Below are positions 34,496 to 42,081 of a stretch of 64,000 nt of DNA, one piece after another. The number at the start of each line of letters is the position of its first letter. Within the stretch, counting starts at the first letter, position 1. The DNA lies in NCBI GenBank assembly GCA_900315175.1, contig OMYA01000002.1:1-64000 (forward strand), read 5' to 3'. The notes under the pieces were generated by a model that worked only from the letters and a program-made list of their open reading frames with translations, searched no databases and had not been told where the DNA came from. A program made the position numbers and the translations under genes. Origin of the DNA: an uncultured Bacteroidales bacterium (lineage in GTDB: Bacteria > Bacteroidota > Bacteroidia > Bacteroidales > F082).

Positions 34496-35863
34496 ATGAA
34501 CGTAACAGAAGAAATCAAATTAATGATTGACAAAGCCCGCAAGGCTCAAGCATATTATGCGACACACTTTGACCAGGATGACTGCGACAACACAGTGAAA
34601 CTCGTGACACATACCATCTTCGAAAACGCCGAGATGTTGGCAAAAGCCGCTGTCGAAGAGACAAAAATGGGTGTTTATGAAGATAAAGTCGCCAAAAACC
34701 GCAACAAATCAAAAGGTATTTGGTACGACCTCAAAGGCAAGAAGTCAATGGGCATGCTCAGCATCGACGAGCACACAGGCCTTATCGAGATAGCCAAGCC
34801 TATCGGCGTTGTGGCTGGCGTGGTGCCAATGACCAACCCCATCGTCACCCCAATGTCGAAAATCGCTTTCGCATTGAAGACAAAGAACGCCATCATCATC
34901 TCTCCACACCCGAAGGCAAAGAACTGCTCAACCTTGGCAGTTAAGATGATTTTGAAAGCCATCGAGCCGATGGAAGTGCCCGACGGCATGGTTCAGGTCA
35001 TCGAAGAGCCTACTCTTGAGAAGACACAGGCTTTGATGGCACTGTGCGACGTGACAGTGGCCACAGGCGGCATGCCGATGGTGAAGTCTGCATATTCATC
35101 AGGTAAACCTTCATACGGCGTTGGTGCCGGCAACGTGCAGGTTATCCTCGACAGAAACATCGAGTATCCTCTGGCTATCAGCAAGATTATCACAGGACGT
35201 TCATTCGACAATGGCATCATCTGCTCAGGCGAACAGAGCTTCATCTATCCACAAGAGGCACACGACGAAATCATGCAGGCTTGCAGTGACAACCGCGGTT
35301 ATGTGTGCAATGCCGAAGAACGCGAGAAAATCATCGCCGCCATCTTCGAAGACGGTCACACAGCAAGAGACGTCGTCGGACAGTCGGCACAATACATCGC
35401 AATGAAAGCCGGCATCAAAATTCCAGGCGATGTGAAAGCCATCATCGTGGAATCGAACGGCAAATACGGACACAACGACCCTATCAGCAAGGAGAAGATG
35501 TGCCCAGTGCTCGGAGCGTTCCCATACCAGTATTTCGATCAGGCTATCGAGATCGCTCAGACCAACCTCTCATTTGAAGGCAACGGCCATACCGCTGGTT
35601 TCCACTCAAACAACCAAGCCAACATCATCAAGGTCGGCACAGAGCTTTCAGTGTCACGTCTTATCGTCAACGCCATCTGCGCTACCACAGCAGGCGGCTC
35701 AATCCAAAACGGATTGCCGGTGACCAACACTCTCGGTTGCGGCAGCTGGGGCAACAACTCTATCTCGGAAAACTTTACCTACAAGCACCTGCTTAACATC
35801 ACTCGCGTGGCTCCTCTCTCAACGAGAATCCAGGTGCCGTCGGATGAAGAGATCTGGAGATAA
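34496..35863 (+). CDS. sucD: CoA-acylating succinate-semialdehyde dehydrogenase
   Basis: 455 residues, CoA-acylating aldehyde dehydrogenase with catalytic Cys243 (GIICSGEQS) and the glycine-rich VGAGN. It reduces succinyl-CoA to succinate semialdehyde, the first step from the central pathway to 4-hydroxybutyrate. Similar to the N-terminal half of AdhE in this window, but context and length point to SucD. Last gene of the operon; terminator at 35893-35927. Confidence 0.93.
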   Translation: MNVTEEIKLMIDKARKAQAYYATHFDQDDCDNTVKLVTHTIFENAEMLAKAAVEETKMGVYEDKVAKNRNKSKGIWYDLKGKKSMGMLSIDEHTGLIEIAKPIGVVAGVVPMTNPIVTPMSKIAFALKTKNAIIISPHPKAKNCSTLAVKMILKAIEPMEVPDGMVQVIEEPTLEKTQALMALCDVTVATGGMPMVKSAYSSGKPSYGVGAGNVQVILDRNIEYPLAISKIITGRSFDNGIICSGEQSFIYPQEAHDEIMQACSDNRGYVCNAEEREKIIAAIFEDGHTARDVVGQSAQYIAMKAGIKIPGDVKAIIVESNGKYGHNDPISKEKMCPVLGAFPYQYFDQAIEIAQTNLSFEGNGHTAGFHSNNQANIIKVGTELSVSRLIVNAICATTAGGSIQNGLPVTNTLGCGSWGNNSISENFTYKHLLNITRVAPLSTRIQVPSDEEIWR

Positions 35864-35892
35864 CCATCTGCTTTTCAATTTTACATTTGTCA

Positions 35893-35927
35893 GAGGGCGT
35901 GCCTTCCATGGTGCGTCCTCATTTTTT
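35893..35927 (+). terminator. terminator of the 4-hydroxybutyrate operon
   Basis: GAGGGCG ... CGTCCTC stem with inner TGCC/GGTG pairs, then ATTTTTTA. Confidence 0.7.
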
Positions 35928-35944
35928 AATTTATTTTTATCATT

Positions 35945-35976
35945 TTTGCAAATCTGTAAAAAAATCTGTATATTTG
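35945..35976 (+). promoter_or_regulatory. promoter of the sensory-hydrogenase signalling cluster
   Basis: TTTG at 35945-35948, 20 bases, then TATATTTG at 35969-35976: an almost ideal Bacteroidota -33/-7 pair. The first gene starts at 36107. Confidence 0.75.
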
Positions 35977-36010
35977 CAGTTCTAAAAATCTTTGTATCTT
36001 GAATTATCAA

Positions 36011-36105
36011 TTCATTGAATTTTAAATTATTAAATCTTAAATTTTGAATTTTTAAATTTTGAATACTGAATCTTAAATTTTGAATATTAAATTTTGAATA
36101 TTAAA
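36011..36105. repeat. AT-rich degenerate tandem repeat in the leader of the signalling cluster
   Basis: About eight loose copies of a TTGAATATTAAA/TTTTAAAT unit of 10-13 bases run up to the ATG at 36107. They are part of the 5' leader of the operon. Confidence 0.65.
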
Positions 36106-36106
36106 T

Positions 36107-36445
36107 ATGAAAGTACAAGAATTAGTTGATAAACTGGGACTTAAAGTCCTCGCAGGCAAAAACGGCCTCGACCGCGAAATCGACGGTTGCTATATCTCAG
36201 ACCTCCTCAGCGACGTCATGGGCAACGCACAAGAAGGCAACATCTGGATCACCCTCCAGACTCACAAAAACGTGATGGCAGTGGCATCGCTCAAAGAGAT
36301 GTCGTGCGTCATCCTCGTCAAAGACCTCGGTGCCAACGAAGACACCATCAACCAGGCCAACGAGGAAGAACTGCCAATCCTCCAAACATCACTGCCGACA
36401 TTCGAGATTGCAGGACTTGTTTATAATTTGTTAAACAACAAATAG
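36107..36445 (+). CDS. DRTGG-domain protein
   Basis: 112 residues, a stand-alone DRTGG-type domain: VLAGKNGLDREIDGCYISDL, then a beta-alpha fold (IWITLQTHKNVMAVA). Such domains occur in phosphotransacetylase and HPr-kinase-like proteins and, alone, beside sensory [FeFe]-hydrogenases. Ligand unknown. A second copy is at 38060. First gene of the cluster. Confidence 0.8.
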   Translation: MKVQELVDKLGLKVLAGKNGLDREIDGCYISDLLSDVMGNAQEGNIWITLQTHKNVMAVASLKEMSCVILVKDLGANEDTINQANEEELPILQTSLPTFEIAGLVYNLLNNK

Positions 36446-36535
36446 TTAACAGTAAGCAGTTAAAAGTTAAAAGAGCGCGACGCGACCTCTCCTTCATCTT
36501 TTATCTTTTATCTTTTAACTTTTAACAAAATAATC

Positions 36536-37312
36536 ATGGAACTCAAAAAGTACAGAGCTGACTTGCATATTCACACGGTGCTTTCGCCGTGCGGTGACAT
36601 CTACATGTCGCCCGCTGCCATCGTGGAACAGGCGAAGAAGCTGCATCTCGACGTCATCGCAATCTGCGACCACAACACCACACGACAGGTGAAGGTGACA
36701 CAGCAGATAGGACGCGAGATGGGAGTGTTCGTCATCGGAGGCGTGGAGATAACCACACAGGAAGAGGCACATGCCCTCGCCTACTTCGAGACCGACGAGC
36801 AGCTCGACAAGTTCCAGGAGTTCCTCGACGAGCATCTGCCACACATCCCACTCGATGAGGAGAAGTTCGGTTACCAGCTCATCGTCGACAAAGACGAGGA
36901 AATCATCGGCGACGAGCCCTGGCTGCTGTGGTCAGCTCTCGACTGCGACCTCGACACGCTTTATGACAAGGTTCATGAAATCGGCGGACTCTTCGTGCCG
37001 GCGCATGTCAACAAGCCCGCCTCGTCTCTGATGTCGCAACTCGGTTTCATCCCGCCTGACATCAAAGCCGACGCACTCGAGATCTCAAAACACGTCAGAA
37101 AAGAGGATTTTTTGAAGAAATTCGCATATTTGAAGAAGTTCATGTTCACCAAAAGCAGCGACGCGCACTTCCTCCATATCATCGGCGAGGTGCACTGCGT
37201 GCTTCACATGTATGATCTGTCTTTCGACGAATTCAGAAAGACTCTTCATGGTGAAGATGGACGATACATCGACACCGAACCTAATGAAAAATTGCAACTC
37301 ATATACGGATAA
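36536..37312 (+). CDS. PHP-domain metal-dependent phosphoesterase
   Basis: 258 residues. PHP metal-site motifs: DLHIHTVLSPCGD at the start, ICDHNT, GVEITTQEE, PAHVNKPAS, SSDAHFLH. The fold is that of polymerase-histidinol phosphatase, probably acting on a phosphate ester or nucleotide in the cytoplasm. Placed between DRTGG and kinase-like genes in a hydrogenase-sensor cluster, where its role is not known. Confidence 0.88.
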   Translation: MELKKYRADLHIHTVLSPCGDIYMSPAAIVEQAKKLHLDVIAICDHNTTRQVKVTQQIGREMGVFVIGGVEITTQEEAHALAYFETDEQLDKFQEFLDEHLPHIPLDEEKFGYQLIVDKDEEIIGDEPWLLWSALDCDLDTLYDKVHEIGGLFVPAHVNKPASSLMSQLGFIPPDIKADALEISKHVRKEDFLKKFAYLKKFMFTKSSDAHFLHIIGEVHCVLHMYDLSFDEFRKTLHGEDGRYIDTEPNEKLQLIYG

Positions 37313-37318
37313 ACAAAT

Positions 37319-37867
37319 ATGAAAGAATTAGCGTTACATGTATATGATTTAATGGAAAATTCTACTGCGGCCAATTCAAGCCTGGTGGAATTAACCATAA
37401 AAGACAGTCTCAAAGAGAACATCTACGCCTTCACCATCAAGGACAACGGCAAAGGCATGTCACCGGAGTTTCTCGCCAAGGTCACCGACCCTTGGACAAC
37501 ATCAAGGACAACACGAAAAGTCGGCCTCGGGTTACCTTTAATAAAGATGAACACCGAGAACTGCGGCGGCGGCATGAAGATTGAGAGCGAAGTGGGCAAA
37601 GGCACCGTGCTAAACTTCTGGTTCCAGCACGACAACATCGACCGCCCGCCAATGGGCGACCTCTCAGGCACCCTCGTGATGCTGTTCGCCGCACACGAAG
37701 ACATACATTTCATCTATAAACACATCACCGACGACGGCGAATTCGTGTTCGACACCGATGAAATCAAGGAAGCCCTCGACGGAATGTCAATGAACGACAT
37801 CAACATCATGAAATACCTGAAGGAAATGATTCAGGAAAACTTGGAAGAGATTCATTATAACGAGTAA
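37319..37867 (+). CDS. GHKL ATPase (histidine-kinase-like ATPase domain) protein
   Basis: 182 residues. GHKL nucleotide-site motifs: N box (ENSTAANSS), DNGKGM (G1), GLGLPLI (G2). There is no H-box, so it is a lone ATPase/kinase module. Starts six bases after the PHP gene. Likely a switch kinase or kinase-like partner in the cluster, comparable with the RsbW-like protein at 38431. Confidence 0.85.
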   Translation: MKELALHVYDLMENSTAANSSLVELTIKDSLKENIYAFTIKDNGKGMSPEFLAKVTDPWTTSRTTRKVGLGLPLIKMNTENCGGGMKIESEVGKGTVLNFWFQHDNIDRPPMGDLSGTLVMLFAAHEDIHFIYKHITDDGEFVFDTDEIKEALDGMSMNDINIMKYLKEMIQENLEEIHYNE

Positions 37868-37871
37868 CCCC

Positions 37872-37911
37872 CGTCATTTCGACCGAAGCGAAGCGGAGTG
37901 GAGAAATCTTT
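37872..37911 (+). repeat. dispersed GTCATTTCGACCGAAGC repeat
   Basis: Same family as at 617-645, here with an extended GAAGCGGAGTGGAGAAATC. Followed by AGTTTAGAG-type tandem repeats to about 37980. The spacer 37868-38059 holds no gene. Confidence 0.65.
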
Positions 37912-38059
37912 TTAGTGTAGAGTTTAGAGTGTAGAGTTTAGAGTAGTTTAAAAAGTTTAAAGTTAAGAGTTAAAAGTTTTTTGGAAGAATTTTTTTAAGA
38001 TTTTTAAAAAGATTTTGTAAGATTTTGAGCCGTAAGGCGACTAAAAAAATAAACATAAA

Positions 38060-38404
38060 ATGAAATTATCAGAAATTGCCAAACTTTTGAACGCCAAGGT
38101 GGTTTGCGGTCAGGACCGTCTCGACGAGGAACAGGACAAAGCTTTCGCCAGCGACCTGATGTCCGACATCCTGACCTTAGGCGACAACTTCCCGATGATT
38201 GTCACGGGGTTGTGCACCATGCAGACCATCCGCACATGCGAGATGGGCAACCTCGACATCGTCGTGTTCGTGAGAAAGAAGAAACCGACGGAAGAAATGA
38301 TTGAGCTCGCAGAAGACGAGGGCATGGTCCTCATGGAATGCGACTACTCGATGTTTAAAGCCTGCGGTCTCCTCTGGGAAGCAGGAATCAAACCTATTTA
38401 TTAA
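38060..38404 (+). CDS. second DRTGG-domain protein
   Basis: 114 residues, like the protein at 36107 (IAKLLNAKVVCGQDRLDEE; ASDLMSDIL). Two such proteins in one operon suggest a paired ligand sensor. Separated from the preceding gene by 192 bases with repeats, so it may have its own promoter. Confidence 0.8.
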   Translation: MKLSEIAKLLNAKVVCGQDRLDEEQDKAFASDLMSDILTLGDNFPMIVTGLCTMQTIRTCEMGNLDIVVFVRKKKPTEEMIELAEDEGMVLMECDYSMFKACGLLWEAGIKPIY

Positions 38405-38430
38405 CGCATTTTAATCAACTATTCTCTATT

Positions 38431-38844
38431 ATGCATCTTGAATATACAGTCATTGAAGGAGATTTCGTCAACGCCGGCTCGGCATCAAGTTCGATAAAGA
38501 AGACCTTGAAGCAGCTCAACGTGAACCCGTCGATAGTCAAACGCGTCGTTGTCGCCCTCTACGAGGCCGAAGTCAACGCTATCGCGCATGCCTACGGCGG
38601 CGTGGTCACCGCCGACATCGACGCTGGTAAGATCCTCCTTCGTGTCATCGATAAAGGCCCCGGCATCCCCGACATAGAATGGGCAATGCAGGAAGGCCAC
38701 AGCACCGCCTCACCCGAAGTCCGCAACATGGGTTTCGGCGCCGGCATGGGACTCCCTAACATCAAGAAAAACGTCGACCGCCTCAACGTGCAATCGACAG
38801 TAGGTGTGGGGACTACCGTTGAAATGGAAGTGAATCTTAGTTAA
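38431..38844 (+). CDS. anti-sigma-type serine kinase (RsbW-like)
   Basis: 137 residues. GHKL motifs: EAEVNAIAHAYGG (N box), DKGPGIPD (G1), GFGAGMGLPNIKK (G2). Belongs to the SpoIIAB/RsbW kinase family that phosphorylates an STAS antagonist and binds a partner such as a sigma factor. The SpoIIE-type phosphatase at 27037 is the natural opposing enzyme. No STAS gene or sigma factor is seen in the window. Confidence 0.88.
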   Translation: MHLEYTVIEGDFVNAGSASSSIKKTLKQLNVNPSIVKRVVVALYEAEVNAIAHAYGGVVTADIDAGKILLRVIDKGPGIPDIEWAMQEGHSTASPEVRNMGFGAGMGLPNIKKNVDRLNVQSTVGVGTTVEMEVNLS

Positions 38845-38878
38845 AAGATAAAAGATTTTAGATAAAAGATTATAGATT

Positions 38879-40231
38879 ATGGCATTTTTCCACGCGCTAC
38901 AAATCAACGAAAACGTTTGCGAAGGCTGCTCCCACTGCATGAGAGTGTGCCCCACAGAAGCTATTCGCGTCCGCGACGGCAAAGCTCATATCAACGAAAA
39001 CCGCTGCGTCGACTGCGGCAACTGCTTCACCGCATGTCCGCATAAAGCAATATTCGTAAAACAAGACGACTTCGACGAAATATTCAAATTCCCTTGCCGC
39101 GTCGCACTTGTCCCTGCCGTGTTCCTCGGCCAGTTTAAAGACGATATCACCGTATCGCGAATCTATGCCATACTCAACGAAATAGGATTCCAACACGTCA
39201 TCGAGACAGAAATCTCAACACCTCTGTACACAGAGAAAAAAAATGAGATGGAACGCTCTAACAACAACAAGCCGCTCATCTCATCATTCTGCCCCGCCAT
39301 CGTGCGACTCATACAAGTCAAATTCCCCGGCTTGGTGGATAATATCATGCCCATCAAGGCTCCCCTCGACATCACAGCCATGTTCATAAGACGCAAACTC
39401 GTGAAAGAAGGCTGGCCGGAAGACCAGATTGGCGTGTTCTACGTCACCCCTTGCGCAGCTAAGATAGCAGCAGTGAAAAGCCCTGTCGGCGAAGAGAAAT
39501 CCAGCGTCGACGGCGTCATCAACATGGACTCGCTTTATAACCGCGTATACAAAAAGATTAAAGAACAAGGCCACGACTACAAAGAAGTGAAACTGCCTAT
39601 CGCACAACTCACCTCCGACAGCATCCTCACCTCTCTGACCAACGGCGAACGCCGCCTCTCCATCTCCGAACACTCACTGTCCATCGATGGCATGGACAAC
39701 TGTATGGAATTCTTGGAAAAAGTGGAGAACGACGAAGTCGAAGGCGTCGACTTCCTTGAGCTGCGTGCCTGCGACCAGAGCTGCCCCGGTGGCATCTTGA
39801 CATATAACAACAGATTCCTCACCTGCGAACGCCTGTTTAACCGCGCACGTTACGTGGCAGGTAAAGAACGCCGCGGCGAACTCACACGCGCCAAAGAAGT
39901 GGAAGACGAACACGACTATCTGTATGAAAACATCAGCGTCGAAGAAGTCGAACCTCGTTCCATAAGCCTCGACCCTGATATCTCAAAGGCATTGGAAAAG
40001 ATGAACAAAATCAAAGAGATAGAACGTATGCTGCCACAAATCGACTGCGGCATCTGCGGCGCCCCCTCCTGCGACGCCCTCGCCGAAGATATCGTATGCA
40101 ACGGCTGCAAACTCTCCGACTGCATCTTCGTACAACGCAATATGGAAGCCCGCAAAGATATGAAAGTCGAAGAATCACTGAAGATTATGGAAAACATCTG
40201 GGGCTACGAAAAAATCGAGAAATTCCGTTAA
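38879..40231 (+). CDS. [FeFe]-hydrogenase-like sensor with C-terminal Fe-S domain
   Basis: 450 residues. Two N-terminal 4Fe-4S clusters (CEGCSHCMRVCP; CVDCGNCFTACP), an H-cluster-like domain, and a C-terminal Fe-S domain (CGICGAPSCDAL, CNGCKLSDC). H-cluster ligands are kept in SSFCPA (Cys138), TPCAAK and RACDQSC, but the proton-relay Cys is Phe137 and the final glycine motif is altered. So it is likely a sensor or electron-transfer protein rather than an active hydrogenase. It is the receptor-type member of this signalling cluster and lacks a PAS domain. Confidence 0.88.
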   Translation: MAFFHALQINENVCEGCSHCMRVCPTEAIRVRDGKAHINENRCVDCGNCFTACPHKAIFVKQDDFDEIFKFPCRVALVPAVFLGQFKDDITVSRIYAILNEIGFQHVIETEISTPLYTEKKNEMERSNNNKPLISSFCPAIVRLIQVKFPGLVDNIMPIKAPLDITAMFIRRKLVKEGWPEDQIGVFYVTPCAAKIAAVKSPVGEEKSSVDGVINMDSLYNRVYKKIKEQGHDYKEVKLPIAQLTSDSILTSLTNGERRLSISEHSLSIDGMDNCMEFLEKVENDEVEGVDFLELRACDQSCPGGILTYNNRFLTCERLFNRARYVAGKERRGELTRAKEVEDEHDYLYENISVEEVEPRSISLDPDISKALEKMNKIKEIERMLPQIDCGICGAPSCDALAEDIVCNGCKLSDCIFVQRNMEARKDMKVEESLKIMENIWGYEKIEKFR

Positions 40232-40271
40232 ATATAATATCAAATCAAATATTAAAAAAAATTATAACACA

Positions 40272-41726
40272 ATGGCTATTAACGAATTACAACCAAAAGA
40301 AGTATTTGAAAACTTCTACAGCCTGACACGCATTCCACGTCCTTCAAAGAAGGAAGCTCAGGTTATCGCTTTCATGAAAAAATTCGGTGAAGACCTCGGT
40401 CTCGAGACCATCGTCGACGAAGCCGGCAACGTCATCATCCGCAAGCCAGCAACACCAGGCTACGAGAACCGCAAAGGCATCGTCCTGCAAGCTCACCTCG
40501 ACATGGTGCCTCAGAAGAACGCCGACACCGTTCATGATTTTGAAAAAGACCCTATCGAGACTTACGTCGACAACGGTTGGGTGCGCGCTAAAGGCACCAC
40601 TCTCGGCGCCGACAACGGCGTAGGAGCCGCAGCCGCAATGGGCGTACTCGCAGCCAAAAACCTCGAACACGGGCCTATCGAAGGACTCTTCACCATCGAT
40701 GAAGAAACAGGCATGACTGGCGCCAACAAACTCGCACCTGGCGTACTCCATGGCGACATACTCCTCAACATGGACTCTGAGACTGAAGGCGAACTCTACG
40801 TGGGCTGCGCAGGCGGCATCGACACCAACGCATACTGGACCCCTAAAATGGAGAAAGCGGCCGACGGAATGACAGCCTTCCAACTGGTAGTCAAAGGATT
40901 GAAAGGCGGTCACTCAGGCATGGACATCAACCTCGGAAGAGGCAACGCCAACAAAATCATGAACACCTTATTAATCATGACAGCTCAGAAGTTCGGCGTT
41001 CGCCTCGCAACCATCAACGGCGGCAGCCTGCGTAACGCCATCCCAAGAGAATCGTTCGCAACAGTAGTTGTTCCTGCTGACAAAGCCGACAAAATGCAGA
41101 AATTCGTCGAAGAATACAACACTGCAGTTAAAGAACAGTTCACCGAAACAGAACCTGACCTCACAATCTATATTGAATCAGCTGAGATGCCTAAAGAAGT
41201 CATCGACAACAAGACCTTCAAGAACATGCTCGAAGCCATCGCCAAATATCCTAACGGCGTCATAGGCATGTCGAAAGACTTCGAAGGCACTGTCGAGACA
41301 TCTTCCAACCTCGCTCTCGTGAAGTTTGAAAACGGCAAAATCATCACATGCTCACTGCAACGCGGTCTCGTCGATGAACTCAAAGACAAACTCGCCGACG
41401 ATATCCGCAAGGTGTTGACAGAACACGGCGCAACAGCTGAGTCAAGCGGCTCATACCACGGCTGGAAACCTAACATCAACAGCCCGATATTGGCAACGAT
41501 GAAAAAGGTCTACAACGAAAAATTCGGCAAAGAACCAAAGGTAATGGTCATCCACGCCGGTCTCGAATGCGGTATCCTCGGCGCAAAATATCCTAACTGG
41601 GATATGATTTCGTTCGGCCCTACCCTCGTTCACCCGCACTCTCCTGACGAGGCTCTGCTCATCGAATCAGTGACTCCGTTCTGGGAATTCCTGGTCGAAA
41701 CATTGAAAAACGCTCCTGAAAAATAA
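40272..41726 (+). CDS. pepD: aminoacyl-histidine dipeptidase (Xaa-His dipeptidase)
   Basis: 484 residues, M20 metallopeptidase family. Metal-site motifs: LQAHLDMVPQ, GADNGVGAAAA, IDEETGMTG; a C-terminal HAGLECGILG. It cuts dipeptides such as carnosine in the cytoplasm, fitting amino-acid fermentation. Lies 40 bases after the sensor gene but probably an independent housekeeping gene. Confidence 0.92.
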   Translation: MAINELQPKEVFENFYSLTRIPRPSKKEAQVIAFMKKFGEDLGLETIVDEAGNVIIRKPATPGYENRKGIVLQAHLDMVPQKNADTVHDFEKDPIETYVDNGWVRAKGTTLGADNGVGAAAAMGVLAAKNLEHGPIEGLFTIDEETGMTGANKLAPGVLHGDILLNMDSETEGELYVGCAGGIDTNAYWTPKMEKAADGMTAFQLVVKGLKGGHSGMDINLGRGNANKIMNTLLIMTAQKFGVRLATINGGSLRNAIPRESFATVVVPADKADKMQKFVEEYNTAVKEQFTETEPDLTIYIESAEMPKEVIDNKTFKNMLEAIAKYPNGVIGMSKDFEGTVETSSNLALVKFENGKIITCSLQRGLVDELKDKLADDIRKVLTEHGATAESSGSYHGWKPNINSPILATMKKVYNEKFGKEPKVMVIHAGLECGILGAKYPNWDMISFGPTLVHPHSPDEALLIESVTPFWEFLVETLKNAPEK

Positions 41727-41740
41727 TTTTTCAAAAAAAT

Positions 41741-41771
41741 GTTGTACGTATTAAATTATTATGTAATTTTG
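41741..41771 (+). promoter_or_regulatory. promoter of rpmH
   Basis: GTTG at 41741-41744, 19 bases, TAATTTTG at 41764-41771, then ATG at 41813. Confidence 0.65.
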
Positions 41772-41812
41772 CAGTCCGAATTTTAAGATAAAAATAAAAA
41801 TAAGATAATACA

Positions 41813-41959
41813 ATGAAACGTACATTTCAACCATCGAACAGAAGACGCAAGAACAAACACGGTTTCAGAGAAAGAATGGCAACTGCCAACGGTCGCAAGG
41901 TTTTGAAAGCCCGTCGCGCAAAAGGCAGAAAGAAGCTCACAGTATCTGACGAGTATTGA
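41813..41959 (+). CDS. rpmH: 50S ribosomal protein L34
   Basis: 48 residues, too short for most gene finders but unmistakable: [18 protein letters not shown], then [20 protein letters not shown]. Highly basic, ends in SDEY. Part of the large ribosomal subunit. It is alone here, without the usual rnpA and dnaA neighbours. Confidence 0.97.
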   Translation: MKRTFQPSNRRRKNKHGFRERMATANGRKVLKARRAKGRKKLTVSDEY

Positions 41960-42001
41960 TTCGGCGAAGCCGTACCTAATAATTAATTATTTAAGGTTAA
42001 A

Positions 42002-42033
42002 AAAGAGACAGTGTCACATTGTCTCTTTTTTTT
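42002..42033 (+). terminator. terminator after rpmH
   Basis: AAAGAGACA / TGTCTCTTT stem with T run. It abuts the TATTTTTG promoter element (42035-42042) of the next gene. Confidence 0.75.
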
Positions 42034-42034
42034 G

Positions 42035-42042
42035 TATTTTTG
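42035..42042 (+). promoter_or_regulatory. -7 element for the gingipain-like protease gene
   Basis: TATTTTTG, 39 bases before the ATG at 42082; overlaps a dispersed GTCATTCCGA repeat just downstream. Confidence 0.55.
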
Positions 42043-42081
42043 TCTGTCATTCCGAGCGCAGCAAAGAACCTCATTTGAATT

